A stretch of DNA of 53,132 bases. Origin: a virus. How positions within the stretch are numbered: position 1 is the stretch's first letter; each line of letters starts with the position of its first letter. Below, one piece after another: positions 37,969-46,099 of the stretch. Location of the stretch: the IMG/VR virus record IMGVR_UViG_3300048929_000075, positions 1 to 53,132 of that record, one strand, 5' to 3'. The translations under genes and the position numbers were made by a program. The notes under the pieces are model-generated. The model searched no databases. It was not told the DNA's origin and worked only from the letters and a program-made list of their open reading frames with translations.

Positions 37969-38902
37969 TCTGTTTTACCTCTGAAGGGAAGCGCAATTTA
38001 GCCACCACTTTAAAATCGTTGCCGTGGGTGTCGATCGCGTATGTACATTCCTCTACCCGGAAAAACTTATCGTCGATACCTACTGAGCTGAGTTGCACCA
38101 GCGCCCCCGGGTAAATAGAAGCGTTAAACAATGCTTCGACGTTGTACCCGTTAACCTCCAGCATCTGCCGCTGCTTAACTTTGGCGCTCGGGTCGGTTTC
38201 GGTGTAACGGCGCACGCCATCCTGACCGTATTTGATACCTTTTTTTGCCGCCTGTTTGTCAGTCATCGTTTTCGCTTCCGGCTTTGGCGACCCGATGAGA
38301 CCAGTGTCAGACGAGAGCAACACGGCTTGGTCGGAGTACACCCCGCCTTTTTTGATGATCTGGATCTCTGACCCTTGCGCGCTCCACTCCAGCCCCAGGA
38401 AAGCACAGATCTCATCCATAGCGTGGCGTACGCGACAGTTAAAGGCCATCCCGCGCGGCAGCACTCTGTCGGTGATCTGTAAGTTCTCACGAACAGGCAG
38501 ACCAAACGATCCGGCGACGGCGCGCATGGCGTCCAGCGCGCTACTGTTTGGCTTAAATGTCAGGTTGATCTTTGCGTCACGCAAAGCGATCACGGAATCC
38601 TTCAGGGATACCTGTGTCACCCGATCCGGACCCTCGATTGTCGAGTCACTGCGCACAACATCACCAGTGAAAAACACAGCTACCTGCCCCACGTAGCCAG
38701 CGGCCATCATGATGACTGTGCCCGGAACCTGCAACAGCGCCTCTGTGTTTGGTGACGCGTTGTAAATGCGCACCGTTGCATCGTTAGGCGATTTACTGTG
38801 CGAGCGTCGCGCCTGAATGACAACACGAAGATCAGTTATCTTCACCCCCTCGCCACCGGGCACACCGATCGTCAGCTCTACTACCCTGTCAAAGAGTGCC
38901 AT
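37961..38902 (-). CDS. Baseplate hub protein (gp44/gpD-like), 313 aa
   Basis: Centre of the baseplate, linking tube and spike. The N-terminal part shows RVVIQARRSHSKSPNDATVRI and YNASPN; the central part ALDAMRAVAGSFGLPVREN and SAQGSEIQIIKKGG, then the conserved LIGSPKPEA; and near the C-terminus LFNASIYPGALVQLSS. These match hub proteins in phages with DUF3383-type sheaths. Overlaps with both neighbours are 8-14 bases. Confidence 0.8.
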   Translation of the reverse strand: MALFDRVVELTIGVPGGEGVKITDLRVVIQARRSHSKSPNDATVRIYNASPNTEALLQVPGTVIMMAAGYVGQVAVFFTGDVVRSDSTIEGPDRVTQVSLKDSVIALRDAKINLTFKPNSSALDAMRAVAGSFGLPVRENLQITDRVLPRGMAFNCRVRHAMDEICAFLGLEWSAQGSEIQIIKKGGVYSDQAVLLSSDTGLIGSPKPEAKTMTDKQAAKKGIKYGQDGVRRYTETDPSAKVKQRQMLEVNGYNVEALFNASIYPGALVQLSSVGIDDKFFRVEECTYAIDTHGNDFKVVAKLRFPSEVKQNG

Positions 38903-39215
38903 TTCGTAACGCCTCCAGCTCGCTCGCTTCGACGTACCCGATCACAAATTCCTCGGGCAGACTGTTAAAGCGGGGGTAGTCCCAGTCGCCGTACATCCGC
39001 ACCATAAACAGCTCTCCCGGTAAAACGTCCAGAGCCAGAAAACCCAGCATCGGGTAATCCTGAACCAGCTTTATCCCTCCGGCGATCAGGTTGCGTTGGC
39101 GGTCGTAGATCGACACGCTCCAGAACTGAAAACGCGTGTTCCACATGAAACGCAGAGACACCGGAACGCCGTCGAAAACGTCTGTTACGATCTGGTCTGA
39201 TACCCCTTTAAACAT
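38889..39215 (-). CDS. Baseplate plug-like protein, 108 aa
   Basis: A small beta-rich protein with FDGVPVSLRFMWNTRFQFWSV near the start and LRLV-type strands, then GFLALDVLPGELFMVRMYGD. The pattern is that of the phage 'baseplate plug' family (DUF6983-like), always encoded next to the hub gene in this tail type. It lies immediately after the Dit-like gene and overlaps the hub gene by 14 bases. Confidence 0.75.
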   Translation of the reverse strand: MFKGVSDQIVTDVFDGVPVSLRFMWNTRFQFWSVSIYDRQRNLIAGGIKLVQDYPMLGFLALDVLPGELFMVRMYGDWDYPRFNSLPEEFVIGYVEASELEALRNGTL

Positions 39216-39872
39216 TTACTTCGTCCTCGCTGCCAGTATTGAAATGCGCCCGTTAGCACCCGGCGCTGACGTGCTCGGTGTCACAACGCTGCCTTTACTC
39301 GGACCCGCGTTAACAGTGCCCTGCGCCCGCTGAGCTGTCGACCCGGTCATGTCCTGCGGCTTGCCGCTCATGCCATCAGGTACGCGTGTCATTTGGCTCG
39401 ACACGATGCGCACTACGCGGAAAGACACTGTGAACTCCAGCGCCTCGCCTACCTCGTTTGTGCGGGTGATGTGGACTCCCGTAATAGCCGCATTTTCATA
39501 CGTGCGGTATCTCGTGGTGACAATGCAGGGTTGACGAGAGTCTCGCAGGTTGCGCAGCTGGTTGAAGCATTCCTGCAAACGTTTTGTCCCGTTAAGCCAC
39601 CGATCAACATACGACGATATCTCATCGATCAGGCCACGGATCGGAGCATTCGACACAAAACATTTGAAGCTTAGTTCGTCCGGTTTAGGCCGGATGTTGT
39701 CGGTGATGTCCGATCCGGTTTCAACAGGATAATTCGTTACCTCGTTCTGCCAGTCGTGGGTCTCATCGTCGACGGTGTCCACGGTCAACGCGGCGATCCC
39801 GGTACCCGCTATCGAGAAAATACTATCGTTCGTGCCTTCCCACAGGAAGGTCAGGGGGTTCTTTAAAGCCAC
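39216..39872 (-). CDS. Dit-like baseplate protein, 218 aa
   Basis: Residues 1 to about 150 show the Dit-like N-terminal domain pattern of contractile tails: ETHDWQNEVTNYPVETGSDI, NIRPKPDELSFKCFVS, and ITRTNEVGEALEFTVSFRVV. The rest is a Thr/Ser/Gly-rich tail. It is encoded directly after the tape measure gene (one-base overlap), where the distal tail adaptor lies. It probably forms the ring that joins tube and baseplate. Confidence 0.8.
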   Translation of the reverse strand: MALKNPLTFLWEGTNDSIFSIAGTGIAALTVDTVDDETHDWQNEVTNYPVETGSDITDNIRPKPDELSFKCFVSNAPIRGLIDEISSYVDRWLNGTKRLQECFNQLRNLRDSRQPCIVTTRYRTYENAAITGVHITRTNEVGEALEFTVSFRVVRIVSSQMTRVPDGMSGKPQDMTGSTAQRAQGTVNAGPSKGSVVTPSTSAPGANGRISILAARTK

Positions 39873-41569
39873 TATTGACCTCCTGTTACGTCGCGCAGCC
39901 CCTGCGCCATACGAATCTGATCGAGTGCTGCATCCCCGATCCCTTTACCGTCGGTGCCGGGCGGCACGTTTATCGTTAGGTTGTATGTCGGGCTGGAGTT
40001 GTTCGTAGTGTTATTATTTGTCACCTGTGGCACCCCGCCGATCGCATTGTTGCCCCCGCCAGGGAGGTCGAACTGCACATTGTTCGGCAGCGGGTTGACG
40101 TCGATTGGTGACGGTACAGACGGCGTCGGCGCCCGGAACCAGTTATAGGCGTCAACCAAAGCGTCAACAGGCGAGCTGATCATCTTGCCCACTGGGCTAG
40201 CAGCGAAGCGGTCGAGTGGTCCGGGTATTTCACTGGCCTTTTTCGGGTTCGCCGAGGTCTCGGCGTCGGCTTTCATTTGCTCCTCAAATGATTGACCGTT
40301 CCACATGCGCTGGATGGATTTAGCAGCAGCAGCGAAATCGCCGTTGCTGATATTTTTAATGGTGTCGACCAGCCCCTGCACGGAGTTCATCAGGGTGTGC
40401 ACCTGGTGCACCAGGTCCTCGATCTCCGCTTTAAGCGACCACTTAGAGACATCGATCCCGAGCATTTCTTTCACGGAAGTGATTAGCCCGTTGACGTCGC
40501 GCGTCAGCTGCGTAACAAGGTTACTAGCCTGCGTCAGCGTAGTCTGCCATTCTGACCAGTCGATTAGGCTGGTGCCGCCTTCCTTCCAGACCATGTAATC
40601 GTCGTACAGCAACCCTATGGCGCCCGCCAGCGCCACTACGGCCGCCGTAGGCGAGGTGAGCATCGATAATGCTTTGAAGCCCGTCAGAATAGTCAGCAGC
40701 GCGGCCAAAGGGGTAAGCACGTTTTTAATGGATTCGGCAACGTTCTTTGTGCCGCCCATGCTATCCACGAAATCGAGCCATGCCTGCCGCGCCTCATTCC
40801 ACCAGTCGCGCAGGTCTGCGGCTGCATCCTTCAGGATCCCGGTATCGACAACGAGCTGTTTGAATGCCACTTTGCCGTCGTTCTGGATCATCGTCCAGAC
40901 GTCGCCCAGTGTCATAGGCATTTTGCGAAGCTGATCCATAATGCGCTTGTTCTGCGCGAGGATAGCGTCAGCCAGCATCTTAGAGGACACCTTCCCCTGA
41001 CTAACCATTTTCTTGAATGCAGTGGTGGTACCGCCAATGGACTCGGCGACAGCCACATACAGATCGGGGCTGGCGTCCATGAAGCTGTTTAATTCTTCCA
41101 TCTGCACAGAACCGGAGCCGATAGACTGCGTCAGCTGGAACAGCGCCCCGGCAGCTGTTTGCGCTTCCGTGCCGTTGACACGGAACGCTGCCGACAGGGT
41201 GTCTGTTAGCTCGGTAGTGGCGCTGACGTCGTATCCAAGCCTGCGCATACCAGTTTCAAACTTAGACCAGCTGTCTGTATACGCTTCCACGTCCATGCGC
41301 GCATCGCTGGCGTGCTGCGCCAGGGTTTCGAAAAGCCCGTCAACATGGCTACCGACAGCTGCGTCAATACGTGATTGCAGGTTCTGAAGACCATCAGCTA
41401 GCGAAGCGATGCGCTGTAAAGCCACACCGATCCCGAGGCCTGCGAGCACGTCGCCGAGGCTCAACAATGACGCTTTTGTTTTATTGACGGAGTCGTCGAT
41501 CTTATCGAGTTTTTCGGTCGTACCTGAATCATCGACTCCGATTTTTACGAGTAGCTCGCGGAGGTTCAT
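39872..41569 (-). CDS. Tail tape measure protein, 565 aa
   Basis: Determines tail length. The N-terminus (LRELLVKIGVDDSGTTEKLDK) and the tape-measure domain (about 50-250, with GTEAQTAAGALFQLTQSIGSG and QMEELNSFMDASPDLYVAVAESI) are typical. A membrane-like stretch lies near 285-330 (LAALLTILTGFKAL; AVVALAGAIGLLY). At 565 aa it is short for a myovirus and predicts a short contractile tail (roughly 85 nm by the usual 0.15 nm per residue). It starts in an ATGA overlap with the frameshifted chaperone. Confidence 0.87.
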   Translation of the reverse strand: MNLRELLVKIGVDDSGTTEKLDKIDDSVNKTKASLLSLGDVLAGLGIGVALQRIASLADGLQNLQSRIDAAVGSHVDGLFETLAQHASDARMDVEAYTDSWSKFETGMRRLGYDVSATTELTDTLSAAFRVNGTEAQTAAGALFQLTQSIGSGSVQMEELNSFMDASPDLYVAVAESIGGTTTAFKKMVSQGKVSSKMLADAILAQNKRIMDQLRKMPMTLGDVWTMIQNDGKVAFKQLVVDTGILKDAAADLRDWWNEARQAWLDFVDSMGGTKNVAESIKNVLTPLAALLTILTGFKALSMLTSPTAAVVALAGAIGLLYDDYMVWKEGGTSLIDWSEWQTTLTQASNLVTQLTRDVNGLITSVKEMLGIDVSKWSLKAEIEDLVHQVHTLMNSVQGLVDTIKNISNGDFAAAAKSIQRMWNGQSFEEQMKADAETSANPKKASEIPGPLDRFAASPVGKMISSPVDALVDAYNWFRAPTPSVPSPIDVNPLPNNVQFDLPGGGNNAIGGVPQVTNNNTTNNSSPTYNLTINVPPGTDGKGIGDAALDQIRMAQGLRDVTGGQ

Positions 41570-42200
41570 TGGTCTGCCTCTTTCCGTTGTTGCTCGCGCT
41601 GATGTTCATCAGCGTCCATCAGCTGATTAAGAACCAGCAGCTGCCTGACGGACACCTCGCCTTTGTTCACTGCTTCCAGCGATACCAGCTTAGCCATGAT
41701 AGGCCGCCAGATAAAAGCCTCTGGCTTGAACTCGTCCCGCCAGATTATTGCGCCTGCTGGTCGTTCCCGTTCTGTTCTTTTTCCAGCCTGGCGCGTGCTT
41801 TTTCTTTTGCCGCCGCGCTGATCTTCTCCAGGTCGATCCCAAATCGCGCAAGCGTCTTTTTTAACAGCGGCTCAAAGTTAAAGCGCAGAATCATCGCCAC
41901 CACGACAAAGAACTCGTCGAGGTTCTCGTGGGTGTAAAGCTCGTTCATGTCGGCGGCTGTAGCCAGTTTTTTGGCGTCAGTGGTGCACACCACCGCGCAG
42001 TCTTTCAGGATCGGGAAAATAACATTATCGAGAGTGTTTTCGTCGATACCGTCGAGGATCTTCGTGACGTCAGTCAAAGCCCCGGTGAGGCCTTGTGTGG
42101 CGATGCCTTTTAACTTAGTCAGGTGGTGCACTGTCTTAAATGCCTGTAGCGGGAAAAAGGTGTAATTGCGGCCTGCTACGGTAATCTCTTGCTGTTCCAC
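41566..42200 (-). CDS. Frameshifted long form of the tail assembly chaperone, 211 aa
   Basis: Predicted -1 programmed frameshift product. The zero frame reads TTA AAA AAG at 41864-41856, giving the canonical slippery heptamer A_AAA_AAG (41862-41856). After slipping, the -1 frame is open for 96 codons to the TGA at 41568-41566, adding a chain that contains IIWRDEFKPEAFIWRPIMAK and a helical end. Its stop overlaps the tape measure start, as in other long-tailed phages where the long and short chaperones coat the tape measure. Short form: 151 aa, ending at 41745. Confidence 0.78.
41745..42200 (-). CDS. Tail assembly chaperone, short form, 151 aa
   Basis: It lies just upstream of the tape measure gene, where lambda G-like chaperones are encoded. 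The protein is helical (FPLQAFKTVHHLTKL near 16-30, LDEFFVVVAMILRFNFEPLL near 94-113) and ends in a charged Lys/Glu/Gln-rich tail. At codons 113-115 it contains the slippery sequence that yields the longer form. The short form should exceed the long form. It is transcribed away from the plus-strand TerB cassette. Confidence 0.8.
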   Translation of the reverse strand: MEQQEITVAGRNYTFFPLQAFKTVHHLTKLKGIATQGLTGALTDVTKILDGIDENTLDNVIFPILKDCAVVCTTDAKKLATAADMNELYTHENLDEFFVVVAMILRFNFEPLLKKTLARFGIDLEKISAAAKEKARARLEKEQNGNDQQAQ

Positions 42201-42279
42201 GGTGATACCCTCTCATTTTGTCAGTGCTGGCGAGTATAACTTCCCATAAGCCTGCCCCGATAATTTGCACGAACGGGTG

Positions 42280-42338
42280 TTTACTTCTGCATTTAGATTT
42301 CCTATAGTGACAACCGCGCAATATTGCGCGACAACCAC
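42280..42338 (+). promoter_or_regulatory. Promoter and palindromic leader of the TerB cassette
   Basis: TTTACT (42280-42285), 17 bp containing CTGCAT, and TATAGT (42303-42308) form a good sigma-70 promoter. A perfect 16-bp palindrome CGCGCAATATTGCGCG (42315-42330) lies at the likely transcript start. It is flanked by direct repeats GTGACAACC (42307-42315) and GCGACAACC (42328-42336), 21 bp apart. The ACAACC motif links it to the other cassette leaders. Confidence 0.75.
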
Positions 42339-42357
42339 TGAAAGAAAGGATAAGAAA

Positions 42358-42792
42358 ATGGGTATTCTGGGTAATCTGTTCAAACAAAAGAAAACGGCTA
42401 TTGCACAAAACGTAAATCAGGCGATCGCGAAAGATGTAGTTGAGGCAGTGATCTCTGGGTCGTTGCTGGTGGCCTTTGCAGACGGCACCTGCGACGATGA
42501 AGAGTTGACCAGTCTGGAAGGCATTCTCTCCGCCGAAGAGACTTTTGCGCCGATGGCCTCCGAGTTCTCTGCGCTGATTGCGAAGTTCGCGGGCAAGCTG
42601 TCAGAAGGTCGTTTTAAAATGGGTAAACTGGTTGCCCTGCGTGAACTGGCCGACCTGAAAAGCCGCCCTGCGGATGCTGAACTCGTGTTTGCGTGTATCG
42701 AATGCGTAGCCGATAACGGCGGTATCTCTGACGAAGAACGTGCGGTGCTGAAAGAGATTGCTGCGGCCCTGGGCGTGGCTTACCGTGGGTAA
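42358..42792 (+). CDS. TerB-like protein, 144 aa
   Basis: ATG at 42358 behind AAAGGATAAG; an upstream in-frame start at 42265 lies before the promoter and is rejected. Residues about 20-140 match the TerB (tellurite-resistance) helical domain: SLLVAFADGTCDDEELTSLE, then VFACIECVADNGGISDEERAVLKEIAAALGV, with acidic metal-binding repeats of the type D-G-x-x-x-D-E-E. TerB proteins are tied to stress and phage response. It forms its own plus-strand unit inside the minus-strand tail genes. Confidence 0.82.
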   Translation: MGILGNLFKQKKTAIAQNVNQAIAKDVVEAVISGSLLVAFADGTCDDEELTSLEGILSAEETFAPMASEFSALIAKFAGKLSEGRFKMGKLVALRELADLKSRPADAELVFACIECVADNGGISDEERAVLKEIAAALGVAYRG

Positions 42793-42946
42793 CAGAATCC
42801 GGCTGGCGCTGGTCGCCGTCCTGTTGGTGCTGTCCGTGGTGGTCGATTCTGTTTACTACGTGGTGAGCGCCGTAACTGACGGCATCTTTGCAGCGTTGAT
42901 CGTGGTGGTGGCACTTCCCATCATTCGCAACGTCTGGAAAAGTTAA
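42785..42946 (+). CDS. Small membrane protein coupled to the TerB gene, 53 aa
   Basis: A GTG at 42785 overlaps the end of the TerB gene by 8 bases. The product has two hydrophobic segments (about 5-23 LALVAVLLVLSVVVDSV and 28-46) and a basic end (IRNVWKS). There is no signal cleavage site. Coupling to TerB suggests that the two act together at the membrane. The TTG at 42758 would also open the frame but has no binding site. Confidence 0.68.
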   Translation: MGNRIRLALVAVLLVLSVVVDSVYYVVSAVTDGIFAALIVVVALPIIRNVWKS

Positions 42947-42950
42947 AAGA

Positions 42951-42976
42951 AAGCCCCTCGATTGAGGGGCTTTTTT
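42951..42976. terminator. Bidirectional terminator closing the TerB cassette
   Basis: A 9-bp stem AAGCCCCTC / GAGGGGCTT with loop GATT is followed by TTTTT on the plus strand, and by a T-rich run (complement of AAAAGA) on the minus strand. On the minus strand it lies just beyond the stop of the gene at 42976-43329, so it could also stop late transcription before the chaperone and tape measure genes. Confidence 0.9.
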
Positions 42977-43329
42977 CATACTGCGGTAACGGTCACCTTT
43001 TCGGTATACGTCGCTATTGATCCGTCTGCGTTCGACACTGTCCAGACAAGCTGCACAACACCCGGCTGCAGCAGGTTTAGTTGCTCCTCCGCGGTGTCGA
43101 CGGATACCACTGTTACGTCTGAACTCACCACGGAAACCCAGAATCCCCGGGCATCTGCCGGGTAAGTTGCAACAGTCGGGAACGGCTGCACAGTACCCGC
43201 GACGGCGACGATGTCAGGCACCCAGAAATTGACAACAGACACGGCAGCCGTGCTGTTAAGGTCTTCGGGTGATGCTTCAGGTACCCCAGTCATTGACTGG
43301 GGGAACTTGTCGCCGCCTATCAGGATCAT
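42976..43329 (-). CDS. Hypothetical structural protein, Ig-like, 117 aa
   Basis: All-beta composition (Val/Thr/Ser-rich), with VLQLVW-type strands (QPGVVQLVWTVSNADGS) suggestive of a bacterial Ig-like domain. It is encoded one base from the tail tube gene and before the TerB cassette, so it may decorate the tail tube or sheath. There is no signal or enzyme motif. Its stop lies at the edge of the terminator. Confidence 0.66.
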   Translation of the reverse strand: MILIGGDKFPQSMTGVPEASPEDLNSTAAVSVVNFWVPDIVAVAGTVQPFPTVATYPADARGFWVSVVSSDVTVVSVDTAEEQLNLLQPGVVQLVWTVSNADGSIATYTEKVTVTAV

Positions 43330-43778
43330 TAGTTGTTACCGCCCAGGTTCATGATCAGGTCGGCTGCTTCGAACGTATAGACACGCTCGCCGACTTCGCC
43401 GGAGGCAAACGTCACGTCACCGACCTGCATCAGCCACGCGTCACCTGCCGAGATCACCGTGCGCCCAGACAAATCTTTGCAAACGATAGGACCAACAAAG
43501 CTCCCCTCTTCGCTCAAGCTGTCCAGGTTAAACGTGGTCGACAGCAGGTCGTTCATTTCAGACGTTTGCAGGATGTGGATCTCGATCTGCCCGCGTTTAT
43601 CGGTGACCTTCGCACGCCCCACAGCGCCGTCATTGCCCGCTCGCGAGTTATAGAACGGCTGGTTACGGCGCGCAGTTACGCTGTCGCCGTCGGACAATCC
43701 TGACAGGGGCAGAACGCCGACAACGACCGTTAACTCGGCACCGTCCCATGTCCCAGTAAGTTTACTGTTCTGTGGCAT
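43329..43778 (-). CDS. Tail tube protein (DUF3277), 149 aa
   Basis: Matches the DUF3277 family of inner tail tube proteins that accompany DUF3383 sheaths: a TGTWDGAELTVVVGVLPLSG-type start, GLSDGDSVTARRNQPFYNSRAGNDGAVGRA (about 28-57), and FTFEAADLIMNLGGN-like end. It lies directly after the sheath gene and is the expected major tube subunit. Confidence 0.84.
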   Translation of the reverse strand: MPQNSKLTGTWDGAELTVVVGVLPLSGLSDGDSVTARRNQPFYNSRAGNDGAVGRAKVTDKRGQIEIHILQTSEMNDLLSTTFNLDSLSEEGSFVGPIVCKDLSGRTVISAGDAWLMQVGDVTFASGEVGERVYTFEAADLIMNLGGNN

Positions 43779-43781
43779 TTG

Positions 43782-45197
43782 TTAGCCCTCGTAAGTGTAG
43801 GTAAGCACGCCATCAATGCGAACCATCTGGATCGCTCCAGCCAGCAACGCAACAAACGACATGGTGAGCTTGCGGGAATTGCGGGTATCAGCATCCACAT
43901 CCGCAGCGTTCGGTACGGTAATGACGAACCCCGGTACCGTTTGACCGAGACTATTTTTCTGGTCTGGAGCGATAACACCCTGTTTCTGCGCATTGCGCAG
44001 GCGACCCTGCAACACGTTAAACAGGATCGTGATCCCTTCGTTGGTGTAAGGGATTTTCGGGTTACGGATCATCGCAGAGGCCATAGCCTTTTGAATGTCG
44101 TCCGTCAGCCAGTCACGATCGCGAACCACATCGAACCACTCACCGTTAACCGCTTTGCCCGGGTTAAGCAGGAAAGTGTTAGGCGCGTATTTCTCGTACG
44201 TGTTGCCCATCTTGCCCCAGATGGTTGTGGTTTCGGTTGGCGTCCAGTCGGACGGCGACACCGCGGTGATCGTTTTAAGCCCCGCGATAATCTGCCCTGG
44301 TTGCCCAACGTAAAAGCGCGCCATTTCGGCGACAGGCTCGAGGAAATCGTCGTTCTTCGACGGGATCATCATCGTGCGGAAATACTGAAGCTCGTTTAAC
44401 TCTGAGAGGATATCAGTAGTGCCCGGCACAGCGATCGAGGCGTCATTGGACGCGGCGAAGAACTGGATCGCAGGGTTCGCTGCTTCCGCATAGGCCGCCG
44501 CCTGTTTCACCATGTCGTCGTTAACGGTGTCTTTGAAACCAACGAGTGCGAAACCGTACCACGGCGTGAAGCCCTGGATCTCGTCCAGCTGTTGCGCTAG
44601 CGGAGTCAGCAAGGAGCCAGCGTTAACTACGCTAAACATATCTTGCGTTGCAGCCAGCTGCGCGTCGACGGTGTTCGGCGCTTTTGGCGTAAACGTGATC
44701 GTGAAGGCGGTAGGGTCGCTGGTCATCGTGTATTTGGTTGACAAACCCGCAGTGCCTTTAAGCTTGGCTAACATGCCAGCCAGTACCGTAGTCTTATCTT
44801 CCAGAGTAGCGCCTGCCGCCGTGGTGTAAGTTACCGCGGTGCCGTCAACGTTAAGGTCAAAAGCAGTTGAGGCTGGTGCCTTATCCCCTGTCTCAGTGAA
44901 TTTAGTCGACAACAGCGTGGCAACGCCCGCAGCGGCGCCGTCGAGTTTGCCGACCACTACACGGTCAATGCGCGGGGTCTGCGAAAATGCCACACGTACT
45001 GCATCGAGGATGTATTGCTCCAGCCCCGCGCCTCCGTTTTTGTACTTAAGCGCAGAATTGTAGTCGTAAAAGACTTCGGCGCGGTTCGCCAGCACATTAG
45101 ACACAGCGGCGATCATCGGGATCCCGAAATTCGCTTTTGCGATGCTGGCGGTTCGCAGCTCGATCACGACGTCTGCAATGTCGGAAAGTTTAGCCAT
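43782..45197 (-). CDS. Tail sheath protein (DUF3383), 471 aa
   Basis: Contractile sheath. The sequence matches DUF3383 sheath proteins: a start with KLSDIADVVIELRTASIAKANFG, then PNAAEVFYDYNSALK-like segments, GFALVGFKDTVNDDMVKQAA, and a C-terminal domain with VSPSDWTPTETTTIWGKMGNTYE and PYTNEGITILFNVLQGRL. It marks the phage as a myovirus. It is followed 3 bases later by the tube gene and preceded, after a 92-base gap, by the neck-terminator gene. Confidence 0.92.
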   Translation of the reverse strand: MAKLSDIADVVIELRTASIAKANFGIPMIAAVSNVLANRAEVFYDYNSALKYKNGGAGLEQYILDAVRVAFSQTPRIDRVVVGKLDGAAAGVATLLSTKFTETGDKAPASTAFDLNVDGTAVTYTTAAGATLEDKTTVLAGMLAKLKGTAGLSTKYTMTSDPTAFTITFTPKAPNTVDAQLAATQDMFSVVNAGSLLTPLAQQLDEIQGFTPWYGFALVGFKDTVNDDMVKQAAAYAEAANPAIQFFAASNDASIAVPGTTDILSELNELQYFRTMMIPSKNDDFLEPVAEMARFYVGQPGQIIAGLKTITAVSPSDWTPTETTTIWGKMGNTYEKYAPNTFLLNPGKAVNGEWFDVVRDRDWLTDDIQKAMASAMIRNPKIPYTNEGITILFNVLQGRLRNAQKQGVIAPDQKNSLGQTVPGFVITVPNAADVDADTRNSRKLTMSFVALLAGAIQMVRIDGVLTYTYEG

Positions 45198-45244
45198 TTG
45201 TGAATACCTTTAGGTAAGGAATGGGTTTGCGTGTGCGGAAAACC

Positions 45245-45268
45245 GCCCGCCGTGATAATACAGCGGGC
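45245..45268 (-). other. Hairpin in the leader of the sheath gene
   Basis: GCCCGC (45245-45250) pairs with GCGGGC (45263-45268). It lies in the gap (45198-45289) between the neck-terminator stop and the sheath start. Read on the minus strand it is followed by GGTTTT, so it may act as a weak terminator/attenuator or an RNA-processing site that raises sheath expression. Confidence 0.5.
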
Positions 45269-45289
45269 TGGTGGAGGGTGGCTAATCTG

Positions 45290-46099
45290 TCAGCCAGTGC
45301 AACCGATAACAGTTTGCGCCGACACTTCTGTGTTGTCGTCCAGCTGGGCGGTTATGGTCAGCATGGCCGCGCCTGCTTTCTTCAGACGGAGTTGTGCGGG
45401 TGCAGTGACAATGTCCACGTACTCTGGGTTATCGGTGCTGTAGGTGTACGCTTTCACCCCCTGGTTCGTGTGCACCGTGTGATGCGGCGGCGGGTACACG
45501 CCAACAGGTTTAGGCGGGAACGGATCGATCGTCATGTACTCCTGCGGGGGGAGTGGGTGCGGTTGCGGGGTATACGCCGATAACCACAGTTCGCCCTCGA
45601 TGGTGTCAATACGGTTCTGAATGTTGACGATCTGGATGAGGCCTACGCTGTCCTCATAAATCACGCCTACACGGTACTGAAAATCAATGGCGCACATCTG
45701 CTGCCACACCTGACCCTCCAGTTTTTCCGGCATCATGGGCACGGGTTGCGCGGAGTGGATCACAATACCGTTTCTGCGCGCGGCATAGGTGGCGCTGGTG
45801 GTCGTCAGCCAGTTGACCAGACGATCGGCCATATCTCCGGCGGTATCACCCACGCACATGATAGTTCCGCCGCCGATACGGGTGCCGTAAAGCGCCATGA
45901 CTCCGGTATCATCGAGGTGAATTTTATCCGGGTGACCTTGCGGGGTTCGACTGTCGATCGAGATCGTGGCGTACGGCGGCACCCCCTGGAAGTTATGCTG
46001 GTGTGCGTACGCCAGCGTTATGCCGTTCTCCACTGCGCCAGTGTTTATGTGCGCCCACGCGGCGCGCTCGATCAGGTCAGGGCTATATGGTTTGGTCAT
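45290..46099 (-). CDS. Neck/tail terminator protein (LIC_12616-like), 269 aa
   Basis: The central segment (TTTSATYAARRNGIVIHSAQP, then QVWQQMCAIDFQYRVGVIYE, near 98-150) matches phage neck terminator gp12-like proteins encoded before DUF3383 sheath genes. The C-terminal about 80 residues are Pro/His-rich then Ig-like (TAPAQLRLKKAGAAMLTITA), an extension beyond the usual length. It overlaps the previous gene by 17 bases. It probably caps the tail at the head side. Confidence 0.75.
   Translation of the reverse strand: MTKPYSPDLIERAAWAHINTGAVENGITLAYAHQHNFQGVPPYATISIDSRTPQGHPDKIHLDDTGVMALYGTRIGGGTIMCVGDTAGDMADRLVNWLTTTSATYAARRNGIVIHSAQPVPMMPEKLEGQVWQQMCAIDFQYRVGVIYEDSVGLIQIVNIQNRIDTIEGELWLSAYTPQPHPLPPQEYMTIDPFPPKPVGVYPPPHHTVHTNQGVKAYTYSTDNPEYVDIVTAPAQLRLKKAGAAMLTITAQLDDNTEVSAQTVIGCTG

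Noticed and set aside
45231-45583. Plus-strand ORF opposite the neck-terminator gene
   Set aside because: Antisense shadow; Arg/Cys-rich random composition and no start signal.
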